Translations under genes and position numbers: made by a program
Shown: one piece after another, positions 25,863 to 35,600 of the stretch
Position numbering within the stretch: position 1 is the stretch's first letter
Layout: each line of letters starts with the position of its first letter
The notes under the pieces: generated by a model
Databases searched by the model: none
What the model was told of the DNA's origin: nothing
The model's input: the letters and a program-made list of their open reading frames with translations, nothing else
NCBI GenBank assembly: GCA_963709355.1
Contig: CAVPVY010000005.1
Span: forward strand, 1,116,001 to 1,180,000
DNA: 64,000 nucleotides
Direction of reading: 5' to 3'
Source of the DNA: PLOWO2-12-38-17 sp963709355
GTDB taxonomy: Bacteria > Planctomycetota > Brocadiia > Brocadiales > Brocadiaceae

Positions 25863-26312
25863 ATGAATAAAATAAAAGTAAAGGTGATGAGAAAACAGGG
25901 TTGTGAGGACGTACCTTTGCCCAAGTATATGAGTGACGCAGCTAGTGGAATGGATTTGTTTGCTGCGGTTGAGAGGGAAGTTATACTCGAGTACAGCGAG
26001 ATTAAATTAATTCCTACCGGCATTCATATTGAATTACCTATAGGTTACGAAGCACAAGTAAGACCCAGAAGCGGGCTTGCATTAAAATATGGATTAACGA
26101 TTGTAAATACTCCGGGTACGATTGATAGTGATTATCGCGGGGAAATTGGTATTATTATGTGCAACCTTGGAAAGGAACAGTTTATTGTTGAGAGAGGGAT
26201 GAGAATCGCTCAACTTGTTATACAACCTGTAATCCGGGCTGATTTGGTTGAGGTTGAACGCTTGGAAGAATCAAATCGTGGAGGCGGTGGTTTTGGTCAT
26301 ACAGGACATTAA
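25863..26312 (+). CDS. dut: Deoxyuridine 5'-triphosphate nucleotidohydrolase
   Basis: Trimeric dUTPase hydrolysing dUTP to dUMP and pyrophosphate. 149 residues with the five conserved motifs visible: SGMDLFAAVE, RPRSGLALKYG, NTPGTIDSDYRGEI, GMRIAQLVI and the C-terminal arm RGGGGFGHTGH. It follows coaC by 6 bp, likely in one operon. Confidence 0.96.
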   Translation: MNKIKVKVMRKQGCEDVPLPKYMSDAASGMDLFAAVEREVILEYSEIKLIPTGIHIELPIGYEAQVRPRSGLALKYGLTIVNTPGTIDSDYRGEIGIIMCNLGKEQFIVERGMRIAQLVIQPVIRADLVEVERLEESNRGGGGFGHTGH

Positions 26313-26389
26313 TTATCTATTTCTGTTAAATTACAATCACTAATGCCATAAATTTTATTAAAGTACATATATTACTGGAAGGGAACGAT

Positions 26390-28651
26390 ATGGGGATTAA
26401 ATGTCTTGTACGCTATGTTACAGCAATTATCCTTATAGCTTCCTCGTTGTTTATCCTCGTAAGTTTTATTAGTCACTCTCCAAATGACCTGCCTTTTCCT
26501 GATTATCCCGTTAATAACCCTGTAAACAATCTTTGCGGAATTGCCGGGGCGAAAGTTGCTGGATATTCTATTGCTGCGCTTGGAAGAACTTCCTATTTGT
26601 TTGTCATATTGTTAGGTTGGTTTGGTGTAGCTTATCTGGTTAAGGAAACTATAGAGTATCTATGGGTGAGAATTATAGGGGCAGTCTTATTATTATTCTC
26701 GTTTGCGCCTTTATTGACGCTTGGATGTTATACAATAAAAGAATCACTTCTATCCATAAATTTAGGAGGGATGTTTGGCATTGTTATTGTTTTCAGGCTT
26801 ATTGAGTATTTTAGCCTGACTGGCACTATAATCATTCTTACGTCCGGGTTTATCATATCCATTATGTTATTATTAAATACAACTCCTTTTTCTCCTTTTA
26901 TAAATAGAAGAAAATCGAAAGATATTGGGTTTACAAAGATGAAGTATGCACGAACTAAAAAAGATATGCTGGATATTCCTGGTATGGAACTGAAGGCTAA
27001 CTCTGGAATCCTAGAAGCTGGTAATATGGGGATGGAAGAAAAACATGTGCTACCTGAATTCCCCGATATGATAGGGGATATTCAGCAACAATCTATTAAC
27101 GAGCAGAATCCTGGAAAAGAAGCGCTGGAATTATACAGTGCAGAACGCAATGAAAACAGGGAGTATACGTATGAATTGCCTCCTGTGGATTTACTGGAAA
27201 AGCCTGTATTTGACCAGAATCATGATGATTGGGATCAGATTTCACAACGCGCCCATGTATTAAAAAATACCCTCGCACAGTTTAATATTAATTCGGAAGT
27301 TGTGGAGATTGAACGTGGGCCTGTCATTACAATGTATGAACTCGAACTTGCACCGGGAACAAAGGTAGGTAAAGTCGTTGGACTTTCAGATGACCTTGCC
27401 ATTGCATTAAAAGCGCCGAGTGTAAGGATTGTTGCTCCATTACCTGGTAAGTCATCTATAGGCGTGGAGGTTCCAAACATAAAGAGAAAACCCGTGATGT
27501 TGCGTGAATTGCTGGAGGTGTCAGAAGGTGTACGCGAGAAAATGGCAATACCGCTACTCATCGGTAAGGATGTAGCAGGGAACCCTGTCATTTCTGATCT
27601 TGCAGCCATGCCTCATATGCTCATTGCCGGGACAACGGGTTCAGGGAAATCCGTTTGCCTGAATGCTGTTATATTGAGTATTCTGTTTATGAGGCATCCG
27701 GGCGCTGTTCAGCTTCTACTTGTTGATCCCAAAATGGTTGAGTTCTCGCTCTTTAAAGAAATCCCGCATCTGATTAGTCCGGTGGTTAACGATATGAAAA
27801 GGGCAGCTTCTGTTCTTGAATGGGCTGTAAACAAAATGGAGGAACGATACGCATTGCTGGCAAGCGTTGAGGTCAAACACATTTATGCTTATAATAAACT
27901 TGGAGAGGTAGAAATTAAAAAGCGTTTAAATCCTGAGGGTGACGCCGACCTTAGAGACGTACCGTTTTATTTGCCTCATATTGTTATCGTAGTAGATGAA
28001 CTGGCTGATTTGATGATGGTTGCATCGAAAGAAGTCGAGACGTCTGTGATTCGTCTCTCACAAAAATCAAGGGCCGTTGGTATTCACCTTATACTGACAA
28101 CACAGAGGCCTTCGGTTGATGTGATTACAGGGCTGATAAAGTCAAATATGCCTTCCAGGATTTCGTTTTTTGTCGCTTCAAAGGTGGATTCGAGGACGAT
28201 ACTGGATCAAAATGGGGCAGAGAAACTGCTTGGCAGCGGTGATATGCTATTCCTACAGCCCGGCACTTCAAAACTAGTGCGTGTTCAGGGCGCCTATGTA
28301 AGTGATGTAGAGGTAAAGAATGTAGTTGAATATTTAAGAAAGTGTGCTTCGCCTCGATTTAATCAGGAATTAAAGTGTTGGAAGACAGGCGATAAAGATA
28401 ACAGTGCAAAGGATGAATTGTATAATGAAGCTGTTAGAATAGTGCTAGAATCGCAAAGGGGTTCTGTATCACTCTTACAAAGAAGATTAGAGATTGGGTA
28501 TTCACGCGCCGCCAGACTAATTGAGCTGATGGCAGAAGATGGGATTGTGGGAGAATATAAGGGCAGTCAGGCAAGAGAAGTGTTCTTGACCCTTGAAGAC
28601 TGGGAATCAAGGATGGAACAAATGAATAATGAAAATGTGGATAGCGTATAA
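26390..28651 (+). CDS. ftsK: DNA translocase FtsK/SpoIIIE
   Basis: 753 residues. Four or so transmembrane helices occupy residues 1-165 (AIILIASSLFILVSFIS, TSYLFVILLGWFGVAYLV, TIIILTSGFIISIMLLL), followed by a short linker. The motor domain has Walker A AGTTGSGKSVCLN and Walker B VIVVDELADLMM, with FVASKVDSRTILDQNGAEKL afterwards. The C-terminal gamma winged helix (VSLLQRRLEIGYSRAARLIE) reads KOPS-like sites. It pumps chromosomal DNA at septation. The linker is short relative to E. coli, as in SpoIIIE-type proteins. rimO follows at once. Confidence 0.95.
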   Translation: MGIKCLVRYVTAIILIASSLFILVSFISHSPNDLPFPDYPVNNPVNNLCGIAGAKVAGYSIAALGRTSYLFVILLGWFGVAYLVKETIEYLWVRIIGAVLLLFSFAPLLTLGCYTIKESLLSINLGGMFGIVIVFRLIEYFSLTGTIIILTSGFIISIMLLLNTTPFSPFINRRKSKDIGFTKMKYARTKKDMLDIPGMELKANSGILEAGNMGMEEKHVLPEFPDMIGDIQQQSINEQNPGKEALELYSAERNENREYTYELPPVDLLEKPVFDQNHDDWDQISQRAHVLKNTLAQFNINSEVVEIERGPVITMYELELAPGTKVGKVVGLSDDLAIALKAPSVRIVAPLPGKSSIGVEVPNIKRKPVMLRELLEVSEGVREKMAIPLLIGKDVAGNPVISDLAAMPHMLIAGTTGSGKSVCLNAVILSILFMRHPGAVQLLLVDPKMVEFSLFKEIPHLISPVVNDMKRAASVLEWAVNKMEERYALLASVEVKHIYAYNKLGEVEIKKRLNPEGDADLRDVPFYLPHIVIVVDELADLMMVASKEVETSVIRLSQKSRAVGIHLILTTQRPSVDVITGLIKSNMPSRISFFVASKVDSRTILDQNGAEKLLGSGDMLFLQPGTSKLVRVQGAYVSDVEVKNVVEYLRKCASPRFNQELKCWKTGDKDNSAKDELYNEAVRIVLESQRGSVSLLQRRLEIGYSRAARLIELMAEDGIVGEYKGSQAREVFLTLEDWESRMEQMNNENVDSV

Positions 28652-28652
28652 T

Positions 28653-29975
28653 ATGAAATCACAAAAGGTTGCATTAATAAATTTGGGTTGTCCAAAAAAT
28701 CTCGTAGATGCCGAAGAAATACTGGGCAGGGTGGCATATAGCGGAAGCACAATCTGTCAATATCCGGAAGATGCGGAGGTACTGATTGTAAATACCTGCG
28801 GATTTATAGACGACTCAAAGAAGGAATCCGTTGATACAATTTTAAAGATGGCAAAACTCAAAGATGATGCTAGATGCAAAAAGTTAATTGTAACGGGGTG
28901 CCTTGCCCAACGATACCCGGAGGAATTACAAAAAGAGATACCCGAAATAGACCATGTTGTTGGATTAAAGGACTTTGATAAGATTACTTCATTATCTGGC
29001 TCGGGTAATAAAGGTGAAAAATCTCCATCTGTTCAATGTAACGATGATTGGCGCAATCGTATACGGTTGACGCCAAGACATTACGCTTACTTAAGAATAT
29101 CTGATGGATGCGATAATCGCTGTTCATATTGCGCCATCCCTGACATAAGAGGAAAATTCTATAGCCGAACGATTGAAAATATCGTGGAAGAGGCGAAAAA
29201 AATGGCAGGTGAAGGCGTGAAAGAGTTAAACATAATCTCACAGGATACTACCTCTTATGGTATAGATTTATACGGAAAGAAACAGTTGCATGTTTTGTTG
29301 GAGAAGCTGTCAAAAATAAAAGATATTGAATGGATACGCCTACTTTATACGCATCCAGGTCATTTTTATCCTGAACTTATTGAGTTTATCGCACAGTGTG
29401 AAAAGGTTTGTAAATATATAGACCTACCCGTTCAGCATTGTAATGACACGATTCTTGAGAAGATGAGGCGCGGTGTAACACATACACAATTAAGAATGCT
29501 GATTGACAATCTTCGGAATCACATTTCAAGGTTATTTTTAAGGACGTCTGTTATCGTTGGTTTTCCGGGAGAAACAGACGAACACTTTGCTGAATTGTTG
29601 GAATTTGTTAAGGCTGTAAAGTTTGAAAGACTCGGGGCTTTCACTTATTCGCAAGAAGACGGCACGCCCGCCGCAAAATTCAAAAAACAGTTACCGGAAA
29701 AGGTCAAAGAACAACGACAGAAGGATATTATGCTGGCACAGCAGGAGATTATTATTGAAAAGCACAGGGGCTTAATCGGTAAATCAATCCCTGTTATTAT
29801 TGACGAAATGAGTAAGAAAGGTATATTTATTGGCAGGTCGTACGGCGACGCACCTGACGTTGATAGTAAGGTGATAATACAAAGAGACCGTCTAAAAGCG
29901 GGCGATATTAAAAATATGCTAATAACTGACGCTGAAGGATACGATCTGATATCAACAGTCATGAGAGAGGGCTAG
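28653..29975 (+). CDS. rimO: Ribosomal protein S12 methylthiotransferase
   Basis: Radical SAM enzyme adding a methylthio group to an aspartate of ribosomal protein S12. The N-terminal UPF0004 domain has LINLGCPKNLVDAEEILG and NTCGFIDDSKKESVD with three cluster cysteines. The radical SAM core has DGCDNRCSYCAIPDIRGKF (CxxxCxxC), and a C-terminal TRAM domain follows (VIIDEMSKKGIFIGRSYGDA). The ATG at 28653, one base after the ftsK stop, is preferred; an in-frame ATG at 28629 lies inside ftsK. Its TAG stop is directly followed by the pgsA ATG. Confidence 0.95.
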   Translation: MKSQKVALINLGCPKNLVDAEEILGRVAYSGSTICQYPEDAEVLIVNTCGFIDDSKKESVDTILKMAKLKDDARCKKLIVTGCLAQRYPEELQKEIPEIDHVVGLKDFDKITSLSGSGNKGEKSPSVQCNDDWRNRIRLTPRHYAYLRISDGCDNRCSYCAIPDIRGKFYSRTIENIVEEAKKMAGEGVKELNIISQDTTSYGIDLYGKKQLHVLLEKLSKIKDIEWIRLLYTHPGHFYPELIEFIAQCEKVCKYIDLPVQHCNDTILEKMRRGVTHTQLRMLIDNLRNHISRLFLRTSVIVGFPGETDEHFAELLEFVKAVKFERLGAFTYSQEDGTPAAKFKKQLPEKVKEQRQKDIMLAQQEIIIEKHRGLIGKSIPVIIDEMSKKGIFIGRSYGDAPDVDSKVIIQRDRLKAGDIKNMLITDAEGYDLISTVMREG

Positions 29976-30548
29976 ATGGCTTCATTTGATTACACAAAAT
30001 CTACGGCATTTAATCTGCCTAACCGGCTGACGTTGATGAGGTTTTTGCTGGCGATTGTATTCTTTGTATGCCTTTCATATAGCTATTATACAGTATCGTT
30101 ATGCGCATTTGCTCTAGCATGGTTAACAGATTGGTTAGATGGATATGTAGCTCGTAAAAAAGGTCTTATGACTGAATTCGGAAGGATTGCAGACCCGTTT
30201 GTTGACAAGATTATCGTCTGTGGCGGGTTTATAATACTTATACAACACGACAATATAATACCGGCATGGATGGTTGTGGTGATTGTTGCCCGTGAGTTTC
30301 TGGTTAACAGCATCAGGAGTTATTCCGAGTCAAAGGGGATTGAATTCGGCGCTACAATGTGGGGCAAGGCAAAGATGTTCGTCCAATCATTCACAATAAG
30401 CCTGACATTATTGTTTTTTGCATTTTTAAGTCATCTTGTGATAATGAAACAATGTATTGTTGTCATGATGTGGGCTACCGTGATAATCACAGTAGTCTCA
30501 GGCATCAAATACATGGTCAAGGCAGGTCCCTCTATATTGGCGAAGTAG
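29976..30548 (+). CDS. pgsA: CDP-diacylglycerol-glycerol-3-phosphate 3-phosphatidyltransferase
   Basis: Membrane enzyme making phosphatidylglycerol phosphate. 190 residues with several hydrophobic helices and the CDP-alcohol phosphatidyltransferase motif DGYVARKKGLMTEFGRIADPF then VD, matching DG..AR........G...D...D. The N-terminal NLPNRLTLMRFLLAIVFF is characteristic of PgsA. The start codon abuts the rimO stop, giving a ftsK-rimO-pgsA operon. The product links to gpsA in the phospholipid pathway. Confidence 0.94.
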   Translation: MASFDYTKSTAFNLPNRLTLMRFLLAIVFFVCLSYSYYTVSLCAFALAWLTDWLDGYVARKKGLMTEFGRIADPFVDKIIVCGGFIILIQHDNIIPAWMVVVIVAREFLVNSIRSYSESKGIEFGATMWGKAKMFVQSFTISLTLLFFAFLSHLVIMKQCIVVMMWATVIITVVSGIKYMVKAGPSILAK

Positions 30549-30916
30549 ATTTGTTTGCACCTGCGCACGCACCAACAAATTCCTCACGGAGGGCAATGCC
30601 TGTTCTCCCCTCTAACAAGAGGGGCTGGAGGTGTGTTTCGTTCTTGTTTTATGGGTTAGCTGACCTTTGTGATGTATGGCAGTGGTAATATATTATATAT
30701 ATGCTTAGAATCTTTTGTGGTTTGGTTTTCACCACGAAGCACGCGAAGAAAACATTCAAGATTAATTGTGAGTTCTGCTTTCTTCATGGCTATAAATTTT
30801 CTTTATCTCATTGCCTTCTTAGGTAAGAATATCCGAAATCGTTTGACAAACTTCGTATGAAATTTATATAAAAGAGACTAATCATACATATACATATTTT
30901 TAAAGGAGTTATTTTA
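30549..30916. other. Intergenic region with repeat elements between pgsA and the DUF433 gene
   Basis: 368 bp without a supportable gene. It contains a copy of the palindromic element (30597-30645) and a CACCACGAAGCACGCGAAG repeat near 30730. The DUF433 gene start at its right end has a good Shine-Dalgarno. Confidence 0.6.
30597..30645. repeat. Non-coding copy of the palindromic element found in the SBBP genes
   Basis: CTCCCCTCTAACAAGAGGGG followed by CTGGAGGTGTGTTTCGTTC. It differs at only a few positions from 12566-12614 inside SBBP gene A, showing that the same element lives both between and within genes. Confidence 0.8.
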
Positions 30917-31228
30917 ATGCCTACTATAGAAAGAAAGACAAGACATCCTTATATATATATGAATCCTAAGATTCTGGATGGACAACCTGTCATTAAGAAT
31001 ACGCGTATAAAAGTTATTGATATTGCTATTAGATATGAATTTATCGGTTTGAGCGCTGATGATATTATAGATGAATATCCACATCTGAGGCTTGAACAAG
31101 TGCATGACGCCTTATCGTATTATTACGAAAATAAGGATATACTTAACAATAAATTGAGTGAAGAACAATCTTTACTAACACATATCAGAGGAAGATACCT
31201 GTCTAAAATAAAAGCAAAACGCAAATGA
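30917..31228 (+). CDS. DUF433 antitoxin-like protein
   Basis: 103 residues. YIYMNPKILDGQPVIKNTRI then KVIDIAIRYEFIGLSADDII and YPHLRLEQVHDALSYYYENK define the DUF433 family, a winged-helix-like fold usually paired with DUF5615 PIN-like toxins. AAAGGAG precedes the ATG. The following frame overlaps its stop (ATGA) and begins like DUF5615 but is cut short. It is therefore an antitoxin left without a full partner. Confidence 0.85.
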   Translation: MPTIERKTRHPYIYMNPKILDGQPVIKNTRIKVIDIAIRYEFIGLSADDIIDEYPHLRLEQVHDALSYYYENKDILNNKLSEEQSLLTHIRGRYLSKIKAKRK

Positions 31229-31338
31229 AGATTTATGCCGACGAGAATATAGAACGCTCTATAATTGATGGTTTGCGCAGGCGTGGAGTTGAAGTTTTTT
31301 CAGCAAGAGAGATGGCGAACCACATAGAATTTTTATAA
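31225..31338 (+). pseudogene. Truncated DUF5615 PIN-like toxin
   Basis: Only 37 codons: MKIYADENIERSIIDGLRRR then GVEVFSAREM, the normal N-terminus of DUF5615 (Mut7-C-like) proteins including the first acidic residues. It then ends in NHIEFL and a stop. Full members have about 110-120 residues. It overlaps the DUF433 stop by ATGA. The break lies about 25 bp before the left end of the SBBP-B duplicated segment, so insertion or rearrangement of that segment probably removed the rest. Confidence 0.75.
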
Positions 31339-31364
31339 TAATATAGGGTATTAAACTTTTCCTC

Positions 31365-32697
31365 TGCGACCTTTGTGACCTTCGTGGTCAATATATTTTC
31401 TTAGCCCCCCCTGTGTTTAAAAAGGAGGCGTAAAAATGCGTATTCTTTTAAACCCATTCAAAAGCCAGCTATGCGTCTTATCATTTATTGCTTTTCTCTT
31501 GTTATTCACACCCGTACTGACCGCCAATGAGGCAAAAGTAAAACCTACAAATAAGGAATTTGTCCAAAAGACCGCAAAACTCCACATGCCCTTTATTGCC
31601 AATAATGGTCAGGCTGATAAACAGGTAGTCTTTTATGCAAAGACATTCGGCGGGACGGTGTTCGTGACGAAAGATGGCGAGATTGTGTATGCGTTGCCGA
31701 ATAATAGTTCGGAGTTGGGAGTTTAGGGTTCGGAGTGTAGGGATGAATTGCACTCACCCAAAGGGATCTTCACTCTAAAAAGAGGCACGCACCCCTTAAT
31801 ACCTTCTCGAGATGTGATTAGTGAAACACACCCCCGTCCCCTCTTATTAGAGGGGAGTAGTGGATGCCTCACCGACGCCTCCTTTTTAGTGGGGAGGAGT
31901 GAAACACAGCCACAGCCTCTCTTAATAGAGGGGAGGAGTGGGGTTGCCACGAAGGAAGATGTTTCTCCTCTACCCTTGCGGGAGAGGGATAGGGTGAGGA
32001 GTATCTCTCTTAAGGAAGAACTAGTTGGTGCAAAGGTAAAGGCGATAAAGGGTGAAGACCCATCCATTACAAAGGTCAGTTATTTCAAGGGCAATGACCC
32101 TTCCAAATGGAAGACAAATATATCAACCTATGACGCAGTAAATCTCGGTGAGGTATATAAAGGTATAGAACTAAAGTTAAGGGCTTACGGAAATAACGTA
32201 GAAAAACTATTTTGTGTAAAACCCGGAGCAGACCCTGAACAGATAAAAATACGGTTGAGCGGATTAAAAGATTGTGGAGTGCAGCATTCTGAAATAACAC
32301 ACCCCTTAGTCCCCTCTCGAGAGGGGATGAATCCTAAATCCGAAACTTGTGGTGAGCGAGGTCGAACCATCCAAAATCCAAAATTACAGATAAACAACGC
32401 TGGCGAACTTGTGGCAGAGACAGGGATTGGTCCTGTTAAATTCACAAAGCCCATTGCTTATCAGGAGATTGATGGGAAAAAACAGGAGGTAGCAGTTGAG
32501 TATTTGGTTGCAGCATGCGAAGTCCGGAGTATTCCCCTCTATCAAGAGGGGCAAGGGGTGTGTGAGGCTTTAAACACAAATCCTTTACCCGACATACATA
32601 ACTGTTCACTGACCTACGGTTTCAAGGTCGCCTCCTATGACAAAACCAAGGACCTCATCATTGACCCACTGCTGGCATCTACATTTTTGGGAGGGTC
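31365..32697 (+). repeat. Copy B of a 1.4-kb inverted duplication
   Basis: Matches 11813-13206 in opposite orientation, from the untranslated leader through the N-terminal domain to the first SBBP blade. Differences are mostly in the inserted repeat-derived peptides. The copies are about 18 kb apart and inverted. Confidence 0.85.
31436..31726 (+). CDS. SBBP protein B, signal peptide and start of N-terminal domain, ending at in-frame TAG
   Basis: 96 residues with a Sec signal peptide (LLNPFKSQLCVLSFIAFLLL through PVLTANEA) and the domain start KLHMPFIANNGQADKQVVFY, AKTFGGTVFVTKDGEIVYAL. It ends SSELGV-TAG, and the same frame continues GSECRDELHSPKG into the 1361-residue frame from 31748. GGAGG lies upstream of the ATG. 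It lacks the 25-residue repeat peptide present in A, so it represents the uninterrupted form of that part. Confidence 0.8.
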   Translation: MRILLNPFKSQLCVLSFIAFLLLFTPVLTANEAKVKPTNKEFVQKTAKLHMPFIANNGQADKQVVFYAKTFGGTVFVTKDGEIVYALPNNSSELGV

Positions 32698-35600
32698 AGA
32701 TGAGGAAATTGGCTATTCTACAGCTTTAGATTCAGATGGAAATATATATGTAGCAGGTTATACTAAGTCGTCAAATTTCCCAATTACCATTGGTGCTTAT
32801 GATACTTCTGTCTACGGTGGTTCTGATGCATTTGTATCAAAGCTAAATGGAGATCTGACAAGTCTTATTGCATCTACATTTTTAGGAGGTTCTTCTGAAG
32901 ATGGCTGCAATTCACTAGCTATAGATTCAAATGGAAATGTATATGTAACTGGTTATACTTATTCAACAGATTTTCCAACAACTACAGGTGCTTACGATAC
33001 TTCTTATAATGGTGGTTATAATGATACCTTTATATTAAAGCTAAATGGTGATCTAATAAACCTCCATGCATCTACATATTTGGGAGGGTCTTCTTACGAT
33101 TATGCACATTCTATAATCATAAACTCAAGTGGAAATATATATATATCCGGTTATACTTATTCATCAAACTTTCCAACAACCATAGGTGCCTATGATACAT
33201 CTCATAGTATCAATGAACCTGATGTCTTTGTATCAAAGCTAAGCAGTAATTTAACAAGCCTCCTTGCATCTACTTATTTGAGTGGATCTTCTGGTGGATT
33301 TGGCTTTTCTATGGTTACAGACTCAAGTGGAAACATATATGTAACTGGGCAGGCCTTTTCGTCTGGCTTCCCAACAACTACAGGCGCTTATGATACCTCT
33401 TATAATTATGACGACGCATTTGTATCAAAGCTAAGCAGTGATTTAACAAGCCTCCTTGCCTCAACATATTTAGGTGGTTCTTCCGGTGAATCTTCAAGAT
33501 CTATAGTCTTAGATTCTGATGGAAATGTATATGTGACTGGTTATACTGATTCATCAGACTTTCCAATAACTGCTGGTTCTTACGATACTTCCTATAATGG
33601 TGGTGATGATGTTTTTATATCTAAGTTAAACAAAGACTTAACAAGCCTTCTTGCATCTACCTACCTTGGAGGGTCTTCGGAAGACCAGAGCTGTTATATT
33701 GCTATAGATACAGATGGAAATATATATACAACGGGTTTGACTTGGTCTTCAAATTTTCCAACAACTACAGGTGCTTATGATAATTCTTATAAAAATATAT
33801 TTGTATCAAAACTAAATGTTGGTTTAACAATCATCCTTGCATCCACTTATTTTGGAGGCACTGACGGTGATTATACCGAATCTATAACTATAAGCCCAAG
33901 CGGGAATGTATATGTTACTGGGCTGACTTCTTCATCAAACTTTCCGACGACAAGCGGGGCGTATGATACCTCTAATAATGGTAGTTCTGATGTCTTTGTC
34001 TCGAAGCTGGACGGTAATCTCTCTGCCTCAACCGATACGCCAACACCAACGACAACGGCAACACCTACAGCGACAAAGACACCAACTGCGACACCAACTC
34101 CGACTGTAACACCAACGAAAACAGTAACGCCAACATCCACAAAAACACCTACACCAACGGCGACTGCTACGAAAACGCCAACACCGACGGCAACAATGAC
34201 TGCAACGCCGACTCCAACAGTTACAAAAACACCAACACCATCACCAACGCCAATAGCGTTGGGCAATTTAAGCCTGAGCAAAGAATTAGCATATCTAGTC
34301 GGCGACACAATCGTTGCTACAGTTGTAGATAAAGACAGAAACACAACTGGGGCGGCGGATACATTGACTACAGCCCTTAAGGTTGCTGGGGCGAATTATG
34401 ATGCAACAAACTCGGGCGGCGATTTGAAGATGAACCTGGTTGAGAATGGTGTAAACACGGGCACATTCCTTGCCACAATTACAACAGGCGCTACAACAAC
34501 AGGTGGAGGGACTAGTGCAAATTCTGGTACTATAAAAACGCAGCAAGGTGGAGTAGTCAATGTTGTTTACACAGATACAAACCCGTTGTCAGCCTCAACT
34601 ACGAAACAGTTGACGTTTAGCTCCTTTGATGCTACCTTGGAATTTAATTCAGATCCTACCCCATTAGGGGCGTATGCGCTGCTAACACTGGCAGATGCAG
34701 AGAGAAACACAAATGCTGCAACGGCCGAGTCTCTCCTGAGTGACGTGTTTATTCAGACAAGCTCAGTTAACAGCACTAAGGTAAGGATGGTTGAATCGGG
34801 CGATGATACCGGGACGTTCGTGGGGTCAATCAAGGTTGCCTCCAGCGGCGGTACCACGGAGTACACCCAGATTCAAGCGGCAGAAGGCGATACCTTGACG
34901 AGTACTTATGTTGATGAGACAAATACTACAGGGTCTTCAAGGACGGTGACGGATACAGCCGCCGTGGTTTGCGGAGGCGATATTGGTGGTATAGTAACAG
35001 AGGCAGAAACAGGCCTTCTGATTGCTGGTGCTACGGTAAGGATTGTACATGGCACGACGCCAATTGATAGCACAACGACGAACGCCCATGGCGCATATGC
35101 ATTCTTGGGTATTGCTGAAGGCGATTATACTGTTGCAGCACAAGCAGAGGGTTATGAGGATTCAACGCCAGCGCTGATAACTGTGATTTGCTTTGAAACA
35201 GCAACGGTGGATATAGCATTAACGCCAGAAATAGGGCCGTGCAAAGGAGTTGGTGGTATTGTTGGTCAGGTGACGGATGCAGTAACAGGCGCTCCGATTG
35301 CTGGCGCGAGTGTAGCATATGGCGTAGGTACATCGCGTCAAAATTTCACGCTAATTGATAGCACCACGACGAACGCCCAGGGCTTATATGAATTCCAGGG
35401 TATTCTTTGTGGCGAAGACTATAATGTTGCAGCACGAGCGGATGGTTATGAGAACTCAACGCCACAGCAGGCAACTGTAGTAGACGGTGGACGAACACAG
35501 GTTGATTTCAGCCTAACGCCAATAGAGACGCCAACGCCCACACCAATTATTTGCAACGAGGCAACTGATATTGATGCAGAGCCTGACTTATTAATATTAA

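Noticed and set aside
30359..30688. 109-codon frame after and within pgsA
   Set aside because: Out of frame with pgsA and composed partly of the palindromic repeat element; no ribosome binding site.
31724..31726. TAG recoded as an amino acid (alternative genetic code or pyrrolysine)
   Set aside because: TAG ends rimO directly before the pgsA ATG and ends the RseC-like gene before its downstream partner, so it is an ordinary stop. No PylRS-like gene is visible.
33871..34344. Val/Gly-rich minus-strand frame
   Set aside because: Antisense of the Thr/Pro linker repeats in SBBP B.
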